In this document: positions 1 through 12,852 of the stretch, one piece after another
Layout of the letters: each line of letters starts with the position of its first letter
Position numbering within the stretch: the first letter of the stretch is position 1
Assembly: GCA_004154925.1 (NCBI GenBank)
Contig: QJNS01000104.1
Location: forward strand, 62,001 to 126,000
Direction: 5' to 3'
DNA length: 64,000 nt
Source: Monosporascus cannonballus
Lineage: Eukaryota > Ascomycota > Sordariomycetes > Xylariales
Position numbers and translations under genes: made by a program
The notes under the pieces: model-generated
Told to the model about the DNA's origin: nothing
What the model saw: the letters and a program-made list of their open reading frames with translations, nothing else
The model's database searches: none

Positions 1-216
1 ACAACCGATATTGGGGGTTCTATTCAAATAGACCTGCCTACGTGTATTTCTAGAGCTGCTCACTTGATATAAATTCGATTGCTTCCGGGAGAGATCCAGC
101 CAGGTTGAGGAAGGGGAAGCAACATCATATAGTAAAACTGTCGAAGCTATCATAGCCCCCACCCAAGCCCCGGTCTGCCCGCCGAGATCTCGATACTTAA
201 ATAGTGGAACTCAAGC

Positions 217-772
217 ATGGCATCATCGTCCTCACCAGAGCGAACGGGCTCCTGCCTCTGCGGCGCCATCAAGGTGCGCATCCACGGCCAGCCACAGCGC
301 ACGAACCTCTGCCACTGCTCCTCGTGCCAGAAGAGCACCGGCGTCGTGTTCGCCTCTATGGCCGCGTTCAAGTCTGACGTAAGCAACCCCCCCGACCGAA
401 TGTACCCATCTCTCGCTCACATACTTTACTTTCTTTAACTACTCTACTCCCGGGGCCCAAACTAGTACTCACTATCGTCATATACAGGATGTCACGTACA
501 CGGCGTCGGATCCCTCGCTGCTGCGGACCTACGACGACACGTCCCCAGGGTCGGGCAGCGTGCTCGAGCGCTCGTTCTGCGGGCGCTGCGGGTCTAACGT
601 CCGCGTTGTGAGCCCGGGGCACGCCGAGTTGACCGTCGTGCCGCAGGGTATCATCGATGGCGACAAGGATGACCTGAGGCCTAGATCGGAGATGTTCTGC
701 GTGCGTAGGCCCGGGTGGCTAGGCGATGTCGAGGGGGCGGAGACGTACGAGACGATGCCGACTTGGGCTTGA
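217..772 (+). CDS. GFA/CENP-V domain protein (Mss4-like zinc fold)
   Basis: Two exons, 217-378 and 488-772, with an intron 379-487 (GTAAGC...ATACAG, phase 0), give a 148-residue protein. The zinc-ligand pattern of the GFA (glutathione-dependent formaldehyde-activating) family is visible: CLCG at residues 13-16, CHCSSC at 32-37, and FCGRCGS soon after the exon junction in the second half. The family binds zinc in an Mss4-like fold. Many fungal members are annotated as glutathione-dependent formaldehyde-activating enzymes, but for most the substrate is unknown, so I would not claim formaldehyde chemistry. The start is the first ATG and is followed by a short Ser-rich leader. Length and cysteine spacing fit a complete single-domain family member. 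No neighbouring gene suggests a pathway. Confidence 0.88.
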
Positions 773-3700
773 GCGCTCGCACACGGGCTATCTGTGATAC
801 TGGACTACCTCTGCATATGAGCGTGCTCTGGTATTCGATGACTGGTAAGGGCGATTGGGTGAGTGTTGAGGCTGAGAGCGGCTGGCTACTAAGCCACTTC
901 AGTGACGGCATGCATGGCCGCACGTCGGACGACGCGCCTCGGGGGGAGAAGACGTGGATGGGAGGCCAGGCGAAGCCTAATTTCTGCTTTCATCAGACTG
1001 CGCCGAAGCCAAGCTCTGACAGGAATGAATGGCCGTGGAAGCTCATGTTGTATCACCGCCTGATCGGGGACGCAAACTTCCATATAGCGGGGTGCTTACT
1101 ACACTACCGTGTCTCAGTCCTCCAAGCAAAAGTTCCAAGCTGTTTATCAGAATGCCATGTGATGGCTTCGTATTGTATCTAAACGTGGGCCTGGGGAATC
1201 CACTGCACCAGATCTCGTTCAACACCACGTATGCGATAATGGATCACAGATTCCGTGACGCTTTATCGCGATAACGCCGCTTGGCCGGCCTCCTGTCTAG
1301 CATATGCTGAGACCGATACATGTCGCACTCATCACCGTGATAGCTCAAGCTCATTGAAACCAACCACACTTGCAGCTGGGGAAGTGGGGGTGCCGTTTCG
1401 GTGTAACCACCAATGGGGGGTCGATGTGTGGTGTGGTGGTAGGCCACGCCTCGTTCATCCGGGCGCCGAAAACGGTTACATGGTGCCGCGCGATGCTCGA
1501 TTCCCTTGGTGAATCTGTAGATCTTGACGCGGACCCTGGTGCGGATGTCTCTGGAGATCCGTCAACTCGGGTCCGTGGGCGCTCTGCCAAGGTTCACGTC
1601 ACAGAATTGAAAATTGGACAAAACTCCGACCGTCCTTGTCTGCAGAACTCGTCTGCCATTTGATTAACATCTTTCTGTAAAAGCGTAGTATGCTTGTTGC
1701 CGCCCTAATAAAAGATGCGAGGATGCAAGGTTATTACCGCCGCTTCTGCAATGTAGCGATGCAGTAGGAAGTCTGCGACGAGTAGTTGTGCGTTGCGGCA
1801 TCGGCGCCGAAGATACCGGGGCTCACCCTGGATGGGGAGCCATAGGCCAGCTGTCCGATTTGCCAGGCCGGGGAAATTAGACAAGGTACGAGGCTGTATC
1901 TAATATATTGAATTAGCGGTGGGCTTCCGGGATCAGCATCGAGTGCACCAATACTGGACCCTCGACGTTGCACGGTCTTACTCCGTCATCTCTACTAAGC
2001 GGTCAGCCCTCGCAAATTCGCCTATAGAGGAAGACTGGGCTCGGGTGGGCTCGTTTGGGGATGCGCACTGGATCCCTCCTATCCCCTTATGCGACCGGCG
2101 GGAATGGCGGTCGGGACGTCCAGTGCCCGTCCATCAACGTCATCGTCATGACTCGCAAGTACGCCTAGGAACGCGGTCCCCATCATTTCCGTGGGTGGCT
2201 TGCTTTTGTCTTTTGTCTGACCATGGAACCATGTAAAATCGAGGTGAAATACATCAGACGGACGGGAATGGGGACGGAACGACTTTTCTGATCGGTGCAA
2301 GGGAGACGTGTCACGCCTCTTCGCGAGATCCTGTCGTGCTACCTATGTCGTACACACAAAGCAAGTACGGGGCAAGCCTCCCTGGTAGTTAGGGCCAGAT
2401 ACGTCGATGCTCTAAGAAAATGTATGTAGTAGCAATGACCTCCTCACCCGCCGAGGTCCCGAAACAGTAAGGCGCGGAGCTGGCGGGCGCTGACCGGTTT
2501 GCTTGTCTATATACTTTACTTATTCAACGCCGAGGGTGGTTTGTTTTTGATGTGTTGAGAAGCAACCTGGAAGTTATGAGGGGCCGATAGCTCGAATCGC
2601 AGGCTTGCTTGTCCTTTGCCGTCTATAAGGCAGAAGGATTTCTATCTGTCGCCACCTTTACCTAATCGTTACAACTTTGAAGGCTGAGGATGGAGAGGAC
2701 TGGTACATTATGACTCCTGACGTACCAATCCATCGTTTGAAGTTCAATTGCGCCGGCTGACTGGTGAGGCTTTGCAAGCTGGTGGCTGGCTGACTGTGCT
2801 CATTTCCGCACGAAAGAGGTACAGCCTTCAGCGCCTGAACCTAAAACGAAGCATAGTGGCAGACGTGGAACAGTTCCGTGTCTTGGTAATTTCTCTATCG
2901 AGCTTATATCGAAACCCTTGTGGGGTGTCAGGTTGTGGACAAAATATATCGGCACAGCTTACTCTTGGCCTCTTAAACCCCAGCAAAATGATATTCGATG
3001 GATAAGCCATCTCAAATCTGCCCACTTCGCAATATCCACTACTTAGTAGGTTAATTAATAAGCAAATCGACAGTACCAAAAACTCCTTTTTAAGCGTTTC
3101 GGTTGATTTTTCTACAATCTTTGCAAACAGTTGCAGTGGAATATGTTACTTTGACGCAGTGTGGAGCTGTGTCAATTATTTTTGTCCACGACCCTGGGTG
3201 TGCGATGGGACTTGGTACCTACATACCTACCTAGACAGACTTATATGTACGTAACTTCGAAACCTTAGAAAGGTCCCTACTGACGGAGATACCCTTCGAC
3301 ACCTCACCAGCAGTTCCCTACATTCCAAGGCTATATACGAAGGTCATGTTTATTTGCCTACATGCAAGGGCCTGTAACAGAGTCCCTAGGTACATATAGT
3401 CGACTACGTGTAGTTACCTGAGTAGATTGTTGGCCAATTCCGAGTGGATATATGTCGATTCAGCTTAGATGCTTGCAACGTACGCATGGAGGCAAGCCGT
3501 CTCCCGCTAGCTCCCTCACTTCATATGTAGGTACAGCGTATCCCCATGTGTGTTTACAAATATAATGTGTAATACTATTGCGCCTTGCGTCACTTTAGTG
3601 ATGCTTGACGTGTGCGGTAGCCTTTTATTTAATGTTGTGAATATGGGGGATGTTACCGCTGGTTCATGGCTCTGCGATTAGGTATCCCCATCAATCGAGT

Positions 3701-5464
3701 CGTTATAGATCTTTGGCTTCACATGCCTAGTGCATATAGTTATGGCGGTACACTTTGCTGTTCTTTATCCCTTAAATTTAGTAAAGTTCAGAAGTACCAA
3801 CGCCTTCTTGCCCGTCCCGGCGAATCCTCGTTGTCCCGGTTTACAACTGGCACTTGGAACTCCACATGCCATAACGTATATTATTCCTATTCGTGATCAT
3901 CACTAATTACCTCGTGTAGCCTTAAAGATATCCATCACGGGTCACCGTCTTTAAATAAAGCCTTTTCATATTGATATATGATAGATAATACGAATATCCT
4001 GATACGGCCCGACTTTGGACGCACGAAATGATCTATAAATGAAAACGATCACTATGTAACATCTGCACCCGAGGCTATCTTGTACTTTAACCTTCCACTC
4101 TTTGACCCCCACCACTCCCATATCACTTACATATCTGCTGTTACCTCCTTAGGCCTTCATCGCACCAACCCATCCCTGGTTACAATAGACCTTCCATATC
4201 AAGCCAGCTGTATCGATACAGAGTCCGGCGGTCCCTATCACGTGTCCGTAAAATCGGAGAGCGACGATTAGGTCGGACTTGACCGGCAGAGTCCCCGCGA
4301 GGTGCGAAGTAGGTAGGTAGCCTGAGATGGCCAGATCCCATCGCTAGCTCGCCTTGGCAGATAGGTATAGGAGAAGTCGCGGTCGCTAATCAAATATAGA
4401 GCCAAGACTTTTCGGAGGCTTTCGATATTGACGGTATCTAATCGTTCGGCTTTCTCTGGCGTGCCAAGTATCCGAGGAGTTGGACCCTTGATTTTATCGT
4501 AACCGCATTACCTCATCGCGGGCCTCATAGCGCATCCAGCTTCACATTCATCTGATTCAGCAGCACGCAGTACAACGATACGCAGCGGCTGCAGCTTAAT
4601 CACACATACATGCCCGGCTGTAACAAAACCAGTTAGCCAACCAGCCAGCGAGCTAGTCCGCTACATATACACACATACACACATACATACATATGTATGT
4701 AGCAACCAACAACCCAGAGTACTACGCCATATACGCACATAACAGTATTGCCAGCCGCTTTTCGCCCGCTCGTGGCCTGCTGAAATACTCAACCACTGGA
4801 CTGCAACGCTGCTGGAAGAAGAAACCCCGCGCAGCGTGATACGGCCGCCACTAAGAGCCACAGAAGCAGCTCTCCCCTTCGCAGCGGTGCAGCGGCTTGC
4901 CCGATTGGGAATCTTCCTAATCTGCCCTCTCCACGCCTACTAGACGGTGGACACACTGCAGTGGCCGCCGTTCTCGCCCCAAAGGCAAGAAGCCCGTGTT
5001 CGCAGCAGATGATTTTTTTTTTTTTTTTGCATCAAACCGTTCATCAATCAAGTAAAAAAGGCGTACAAGGCAGTCAGCCAAGGCAAAGGGTTTCCTCTTC
5101 TTCCACTATCATCATCAATTCCCCATCTACCCACAATATTACAGCACACAACACTAGATCTATCTTTCCCCTCATCAATCACCACTTTTACCACACACCA
5201 CACACTTTCTGCCTAACAGCAGACCCTCACTCGCACTTACACCTACACCTACGCATAGCACCTCCATCATATCAACAACCTACTTCCCATCAGTTTTCCC
5301 CCACGCAACGCACCGACGAACCTTATTACCACCAACAACCGCAACAAAACGCCGATTCACGCCACCGTCCCGTGCTGACGGTCCCCCGAGCGAGAAATAA
5401 ACTGTTGGGACCTGGCATCTTGTGCGAGCGATATCAGCCCACTACTGATTGACCCGCATCAACC
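773..5464. other. Gene-poor interval, no supported gene
   Basis: I see no reading frame with recognisable domain content on either strand in these 4.7 kb. The sequence has mixed composition and is not RIP-like. It contains a CA/TA-rich microsatellite near 4663-4700 and a run of 16 T at 5013-5028. From about 5040 to 5460 the plus strand is rich in CA and CT and poor in G, as in fungal 5' untranslated leaders, which would suit transcription into the candidate gene that begins at 5465. Confidence 0.5.
4663..4700. repeat. Imperfect CATA/CACA microsatellite
   Basis: An irregular array of ACAC, ACAT and ATAC units ends in a small palindrome (ACATACATATGTATGT). It is non-coding and lies in a gene-poor interval. 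Confidence 0.7.
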
Positions 5465-5958
5465 ATGTCAGGTTCAGAGGGAGGATATGACCTGCTTAAG
5501 CGGGCAACATCAGCGATGATGTCAAAGTAAGTGAAAACTAATTTCATATGGGTTTCTGATGTTATCAGATTGCCCGAACATCCAACCAACCGGCCCGTTT
5601 ACGTTTGCATGCCTGTTGCCCTTACCCATCAATACAACGTGCGCTTTCTTTCTCTTCTGCCCCCTTTCCTATTCTGTCCACTGCAAAAGGTCCATGTTGC
5701 CAGATGCGACATGCTGGATTTCCACAGGAGCACGGCCTGCATTTAGCCAATACTGCTATTCGGAATGCAGCCGAGGCCTTCCAGAGCTGCTTGATCTACC
5801 GGCCGCTTGACGCCTACCTCTACGATAACGAGTGGCACTCTCTCTCGCTTCCCCCAAGTTCGAGACAACTACCGCAACCAGACCATTCCATGCCACAAGT
5901 GCGGATGGATGAAGCTCGTCCATATGCGCCGTCGCCTATTACCTGTGCGGCCCTTTGA
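5465..5958 (+). CDS. Possible small spliced gene of unknown function
   Basis: An ATG in good fungal context (CAACCATG, 5465) opens a frame starting MSGSEGGYDLLKRATSAM. It runs into a clean donor (GTAAGT at 5527) followed by a CAG acceptor about 45 bp later. A second coding-like stretch, MRHAGFPQEHGLHLANTAIR and onwards, runs from about 5704 in the frame that ends at 5958. A path that keeps frame uses a short middle exon (about 5572-5601) and a second intron ending GTTGCCAG near 5703. I recognise no domain. The 3' end is unclear: another open frame at 5870-6200 (DNYRNQTIPCHKCGWMK...) could belong to the gene if there is a further intron. Existence of a gene is likely, but the exact model is a guess. 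Confidence 0.35.
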
Positions 5959-6574
5959 GCTCCGAGTCAAGCGCAATACAGACAGACACTTTGGATGGGC
6001 GCGGACCAGCTACTGCCGCGCTCGAGTACATCATAAATCCCATGTGTCCCTACACACAATGTGCTACGACTTGTGGATCTGGGGCTTCCCGGTGCGCATC
6101 CACGCTTGCGGTCAGTCGAACGTAGTCCAAGACAAATCGCACAGATCAGCACAGGCAGAGTCATGCCATGTCTACCCAGCTATCGAGCGACCTCCGCCAT
6201 GGGGCTAAGGGGGAGGCTGCAAGGGTCCCCTGAAAACAATGAGGGATCGTAAAAAAAGGGTATTGAGGCCTAACTCCTGAGTCGGTAGCAACATGTGCGT
6301 GTTTTTGGCTCGGTCGAAGGCGGCCCAGTGGCCCAATGATGCTGCGCACCCATACCGACATGTTACTCTTTTTACACCCCACCCCTCCAGTTACCAAAAT
6401 TCCAAATTTGTTTCTATTCCCAGCAGCAGCGCCCAGCACAGAAGATACCCCTCCACCCCACTTTTTACGCCTCCACACCACATGGCCAGTGTCATGGATG
6501 TTGGTCATGGATATTTGGTGGTGGTGGTCTCATCCCAGATTCAGAACAGGGGTAAGCCTGGGTGGGATGGGAGG

Positions 6575-6589
6575 AAAAAAAAAAAAAAA
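6575..6589. repeat. Poly-A run (15 A)
   Basis: A homopolymer of 15 A lies about 370 bp upstream of the Sch9 start, in the presumed 5' leader or promoter region. Confidence 0.8.
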
Positions 6590-6957
6590 GGACAAGTAAA
6601 AACTCAATTGCGAAATTTCTGGTTCGCTGTGCATCCGCCAACAGACATGCCCATACGGTGTATTTGAGCTGCAGGTTTGCATCATCGGTTATTGATCAAG
6701 TATCACCTACCTGACTGCTATCGCCGCACACCTACCTGTTTCAGGGTTAAGCAATGGTCTGCTACCCTTCGCTATCATTTCTCATGAGGCCGCCATAAGC
6801 TGGTTGTTTTTGCTTGTTTGGTTCTTCTCCCAAGGAGGGTCATGAACCTTATTAATACTTTTTCTTCCCTATTCTCGCTTTTATCTTACAATAAATCCCG
6901 AGCACAGTTTGTCCTTCAGCTCTTCTCTCCCTCTGCGCTCCCTGCACTTACGATACA

Positions 6958-9732
6958 ATGATTCTAACTAGCGGTGTGTGCAGACCTGCGGCGGCAGAAG
7001 ATGATGGGCAGTCAGATCATATTGGTTATGATACCCCACGGTCCGGAGTCGCCACCCCCCAACCCGACCTCCACGATAAACGACTTCCCGGCATCATGAG
7101 TTACTTCGGTCAGGTTGGTTCCACCTGTTCACGTTTTCTATCTCATTCCTTGTCCTTTGCCCGAACACCCGAGACTGAGTCGCCATGTCCCGCATCGCCC
7201 CAGGAAAAAAGGGAAGCAGAATCTCTCCCGCAACGACTACCCAGCCCGGAAGAGTTAGACTTGACCAAGGACTCCATGGCCGAGGCTTTACCTCTCCTTC
7301 CACATGAGAGGATGGAACCTCCTGCCGAGTCCGAGTCCGCCCATGAGCCTGCATCTTGCCACAACCCTTATCCCACTCCCCCTTGCTCCAAAACACCTTC
7401 GGAACGGGGAGTGAAGCTAGGAGACACGAGTGGTGATTCGGACACTGGCACTACTACTGGTTCTTTGAGTCGCCGATCCTCAACCCACATCAAGGGACCC
7501 TCGGATCCCTCACAACTGAAGGCCCCCAGAGCCACTCTCGCGTCTCCCCTTACGAGCATAGTCATTACATCCAGCGTACATGCGAATCATATATCCAACC
7601 CCCGCGATTCTTCTCCAGGCACTCCTTGTTCTCTGGGAAACCGATTAACCGGAAGCCACGTCGGAAGTTCTTTCTCTGAATCCACTTCGATTGATCGACT
7701 GAAGAAGCTAACAAGTGCTGGTTCCAAAAAGAGCGGCCCGTCTACACCGACTCGAGCCATGTCTGCCGCCCAACCGTCGCAGTCCGAGGGTCGCCCACCC
7801 TCGAAGCACCCAAGCGACAGCACGGAAGCTAGCGGTAGGGCCACGCCCGTTTCCTCGCGCACCGGCGGCGCACAGGCGCCTGCGCAGAAGGGAAAGCTCA
7901 CTATTAAGATCCTGGAGGCGAGAGGCTTACGAAGGAGTCGTGCCCCGTATGTCGTTGCAGTGTTCCAGAGGAGTGAACTCATCTCGTCTGGACCACGTAC
8001 GTTCGAGGACGAAGATGATTTGACGCCACCAGCGCCAACTGGTGCTGTACCCATTTCGCGCCAAGGCAGCGACTCGGGCCGGCCTATGGCGATTCCCATG
8101 CGAAGCCGCCAAAGTAGCAACACCAGTGTCACCGACTACAACACGTTCCGGAGTCGCAACCCTCGGAGATCGTTTACCAACCCAAAGTGGGATGCGGAGG
8201 CGGTCTTGTAAGTAACTGTAGTCTCCAATTGGTCTTGGCTGGATTGATATACTGACTCCGACTGGAGTGATGTCGTTGGCTCAGAGATGCTCGTGGACAT
8301 CTCTATATATGATCACGCCACCAACGGCGAAGACTTTCTCGGACACGTCGATTTCAAAGCCCCGGAACCTGGCCGGGATGCCGATGTGAAGGGGTGGTTT
8401 GCATTGAAGGGAAACGCGGACACGACCGCTGAAAACTCACCGACAGGAGAAATCTACGTTGAGGCGATCTGCCAGAGGGCCGAGAAGAAGCACTACGGCC
8501 CCGACGATTTCCAGATATTACGTTTGATTGGAAAGGGCACCTTTGGCCAGGTATACCAGGTACGGAAAAAGGACACCAGCCGGATCTATGCCATGAAGGT
8601 TCTCTCCAAGAAGGTTATCGTGCAGAAAAAGGAAGTGGCGCACACAGTTGGAGAGCGTAACATCCTGGTTCGCACTGCTATGTCGGAATCGCCATTCATC
8701 GTTGGCCTCAAATTCTCTTTCCAGACCGAGAACGACCTCTTCCTGGTCACCGACTACATGTCCGGCGGCGAGCTATTCTGGCATCTTCAGAAGGAGGGTC
8801 GGTTTGATGAGAAGCGTGCAAAGTTCTACATCGCGGAGCTCATCCTAGCCATCGAGCATCTCCACAAAAACGACATTGTTTACCGCGACCTGAAGCCAGA
8901 AAACATACTTCTGGACGCTAATGGTCATATTGCGTTATGCGACTTCGGTTTGTCGAAGGCCAACCTGAACAAGAACGATACCACCAATACGTTTTGCGGC
9001 ACGACGGAGTACCTCGCTCCTGAAGTGCTACTCGATGAGGCAGGATACACGAAGATGGTCGATTTCTGGTCGCTTGGCGTGCTAGTGTTCGAGATGTGTT
9101 GTGGTTGGAGTCCTTTCTACGCCGAAGACACGCAACAGATGTACAAGAATATTGCATTCGGCAAGGTCCGATTCCCCCGAGACACCCTATCGCAAGAAGG
9201 ACGGAATTTCGTCAAGGGATTGCTTAACCGAAACCCCAAACACCGTTTGGGAGCCATAGATGATGCCGAGGAGCTGAAGCGCCACCCCTTCTTTGCGGAC
9301 ATTGACTGGGATGCTCTGTCCAAGAAGTTGATCACTCCGCCATTCAAGCCAAAGTTGAAGTCCGAGACTGACGTCTCGTACTTCGACCCCGAGTTTACCA
9401 ATGCTCTCAACACGAACGGTTCACTGAACGCGCGTGCCCAACAGCTGGCTACTGGCTTTACGAATTCAACGCCGCTGTCACCTACCACTCAAGCGAACTT
9501 CCAAGGGTTCACTTTCGTGGATGAGAGCTCCTTAGATCATCACATGAGAAATAAGTACGGAGATGAGGACATGAGAAATAAGTACGAAGATGAGGACATG
9601 AGCGACGCGGAACGCCGAGATAACGACTGGGACGACCTGGAAGATTTGGACCTCCGGAAAGGGAACAGGATGAGCGGCATCGTTAAGACCGGTGCCAATG
9701 ATGAGCATTTCAACGCACACTTTGAGGTCTGA
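6958..9732 (+). CDS. sch9: AGC kinase Sch9 (C2 domain + kinase)
   Basis: Exons 6958-8207 and 8268-9732 flank a 60-bp intron (GTAAGT...CTGAC...GAG) whose acceptor at 8267 restores the frame, reading EAVFDVVGSEMLVD across the join. The product is 904 residues. The N-terminal 300 residues are Ser/Pro-rich. A C2 domain begins near residue 307 (KLTIKILEARGLRRS) and is crossed by the intron. The kinase starts near 498: GKGTFG glycine loop, catalytic Lys in YAMK at about 527, YRDLKPEN with Asp near 624, DFG at 642, and activation loop TFCGTTEYLAPE with Thr near 658. The tail has a turn motif (STPLSP) and hydrophobic motif FQGFTF (828-833). C2 plus AGC kinase in this order is diagnostic of Sch9, a TORC1 effector controlling growth, nutrient response and stress. 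The first in-frame ATG was taken. A short extra intron in the Ser/Pro-rich region near 7115-7180 cannot be excluded. Confidence 0.93.
9544..9597 (+). repeat. 27-bp in-frame tandem duplication in the Sch9 tail
   Basis: Two adjacent 27-bp units encode MRNKYGDED and MRNKYEDED, differing by one base. They sit just after the hydrophobic motif, so the added residues lie in the acidic C-terminal tail outside the catalytic core. Confidence 0.9.
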
Positions 9733-12700
9733 ACTTTCTGACCTCTTTCTGCGGATTCCGGGTGCCGTGAAAGATATGATGCTCCCTAAACGGGGCTGTA
9801 ACTCTTTCTCCTACTGTTGCGACGACATTATCCCATGACAGTATCCAAACATCATTGCATAGGTATGGCGGCACTTTATTGAAGCGAGGTAACGGAACGG
9901 GGTGGCGTGACTGAAGCCATGGTTTCCCAGGGGGAAAAGGCGTTCGGCATGACTTGTCATCTACAGTTGTTTCGGGTTAAAAGCACGTACATCATACAGA
10001 AGGCTGCGGAAGCACCCTTTCTACACAAAAGAGCAAAGCCAGGCATAGCCGCATGATCCTGACATGTATGGATTATGGGGGTTTTTTTTTCACTAAAGTC
10101 GTGTAGTGCAATGGAAGAGAATACGCGAGTACGCATTGCACCATCTGTCGGTCAGATGCAGATAGTTTTCGCTGTTCATACAGTGGCAGAAAACGCAATC
10201 GAGATTCAGAACCGGCCAATACACAGACAGCGTCCTCCCATATCCTATGTCTATTGAGTGGTTACTAAGGTCTACATCTGTCATACGAAACACAAGGCTA
10301 CACGGTTGTCCCCGGGTTGGAAGACCCATAAAGCATGGCAGTTTGTAATGGTAGATTGCGAGTGGCCCCCGACCGAGTGACTTTACTGTTCCTGCTATCT
10401 AGCAAGCACTTTCTGTCTATCTCACCCACTTTCGTCAGGAATGTGGTTAAAGAGTTATGCATGGCGAGATGATGAACGTGCCAGTTGCCATGCCGCATGG
10501 CACGTAATGTAACCTGTAACGGGGTGGTGGAAGCGAGACAAGGCTCATGTCGGAACGGTAAGAAGCAAGATAGGGTTTACGGTGAGGCCGCGTTTACTGG
10601 TTGACTAGCTAAGGGGGTAATAATCGAGTGATTGATTTTGACTTGGGGACGTATCATTGTGCCCCTAGTATCCGTAAGCGAATGATGCGGGCGTGTGTTC
10701 GCATCGATGGCCTGCTGAAAGCTAGGTGGAGAAGAGTGTGTCCCCTGTAGTCGTGATTAAGGGCAAGCAAGGCGGAGGGGGTACGACGGGAGGTGATGAT
10801 GGTGGTCGGTTGCTGGTGCATGGGATAGATATATGACGATGGCTGGTAGGCATGCTTAGTTCCTGTGTGATTCGGGTGAGTGTGTGGTGTGGTTTCGATT
10901 ACTGCCTACTCATGTTGCTGCTCGCCTCGAGGTTGTCGAGGTTCGAGCGAGTCCTTATCTTGAAGAGGGGGGGTTCTGAAAGGCGTACGTGATACGTAGA
11001 GCCCGGAGACGGGAGATAGAAGAGCCAGTCAGCGCCTGTTATGAATCTGTTGGGCTAGCTCTACTGTATGCGTTACCTGCCTTTTTACCTTGCTATGGTT
11101 GGGAGGAACATGGCCGGCATTTTTGGGGCTGGCGGACTGTCTCACTATGTGGAGCGACCCTCGCCTTGCTTTCCCTCACCCCTATCACCGGCTGCGAGCC
11201 GGATAATGCTACGATGTTCGGGTTATCCGACTGCTAGCTCCCGCGGGGTGAATATGCCGGTTTGCTAGCTTATAGTGGGCCCCTGGACAAGGACTGGGGG
11301 AATGTCCTGGCAAGTCATCGGAGAATTTCAGGGGTTGCTGAGCATCAACCCGAGGAGAGAGAGTGTGTGTGACCTCAAGGCTTAGTATGGTGGCCAGCAT
11401 AATCATTGCCCCCACACTGCAATTGTCACATGTATTATGTGAACTGATATATTCTGACGGCGGAGCTGTTGGAGAATGAGTGTATTGTGGTTGGATGGCA
11501 CGTTATTCGATCTGGCCCTAACCTTGGACCAGAAGCCCCCTTGTGTAGACACATCACCATATTGCGAACCCCTTTCCATGCTCTCTCGACCACCTAGTAA
11601 CCTAACGGCTAATATTTCGAGAAATCGATAACTACGGCTATGTAATGGGGCGAAGCTTCGATCCTAGTCTCGACCTTTATCGTCTCCTAGGTTCAACTCG
11701 GCGTGCCTGCCCAAGCGTATTAGTTAACTCGGGAAAGTTTGGTATGGAGGGGGCTAATTCGGTGGTCGCCGTTGTGATCGCCTTCGGATAAATTAGCAGA
11801 AGGAGAAGGGAGTAACAACCAGGTCGATCACAAGATGATTGCACGACTCGTGGGTCTTTGCAGGGCTATGAGGAACACATGGCTCAATTACTGAGTTCCA
11901 TGGGATCCAGTAACGAGCTATACTTACCAGAGAAGACAGACTTCCTCCGTCCCCGGGCTGCCCCCTTAGCCATGGACTCATGAACCTCGACGCTGCCTCT
12001 AGTGTGGTGCCCGTGCTCCAAGGTCTCATTGCCGGTTACAAGGGTGGTGAAGCTAGAGGTTGACCTCCGTCTCGAAATGGGCGGTAACAAGCGATTCTTA
12101 TCTGCTCGCGAGAGACTCGGGCTGAGATCTACCTCACGAATTCGATTCACGGAGAAGCCTCCAATGCTGTGTCGTAGTAGCGGCTCTGATGGTACTTGCG
12201 GATCAGGGGAATGGGCTGAAAACTCCTACTGAATCTGTGTAGCTGAATGCTTAACCTTGCGCAGAGTAATCCTCCGTAAGCCCGCCCCCCTTTTCGTAAG
12301 CTATGCTAGCCTTAATTGGGGCCCGTATATGGTGTGGGAAAAGGGGGACGTTCTTGCGCTGGATATCGGTTCAACCTTTCATCTTCATGATAACGGCCTA
12401 CGGGACGCTCATTAGATTATGGTTACAGTCTAGCCGCTAACTGCAGCTCTCGTCATGCCTACGAGGGTAAACGTTGGCTCCGAGAGCGATGGATTCACCT
12501 ATATGGTATGGAATTCTGCGAGTTGATGCATACCGACATCATACTCCCAGTCAGTCACTGCGTACTAGAAGCAGCATACAGCATGATGAACATATCCCTT
12601 TTGGGAGTACGACTGGAACGAAGGATCTTTTGTGATTTGGTGCCTGTGATTCTAGGCGTAAATATACACGGATTACACCCCGCAACCCGGACATCCACCG

Positions 12701-12852
12701 CGGTCCACGTAGACACGGCAGCTGCTTCCCCTGTTCATTGTCGTTGACAGACATATCGCGTCATCTCTCACTTACTAGACGCCTCTCCTCGCCATCCTGG
12801 GTCATTTTTCTCATCCGCACTACTAACCCCGCACGATCCTCGAATAGACCGC
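9733..12852. other. Gene-poor interval, no supported gene
   Basis: This 3.1 kb contains the Sch9 3' flank and the 3' flank of the minus-strand Atp14 gene. I found no frame with domain content, no tRNA and no repeat beyond short homopolymers. The composition is ordinary rather than RIP-like. Confidence 0.5.

Noticed and set aside
4961..5452. 163-codon plus frame as a protein gene
   Set aside because: Low-complexity His/Ser/Thr/Pro/Gln composition from CA/CT-rich sequence including a T run; better read as an untranslated leader.
7587..8132. 181-codon minus frame opposite Sch9
   Set aside because: Antisense shadow of the Ser/Pro-rich and C2-coding region of Sch9.
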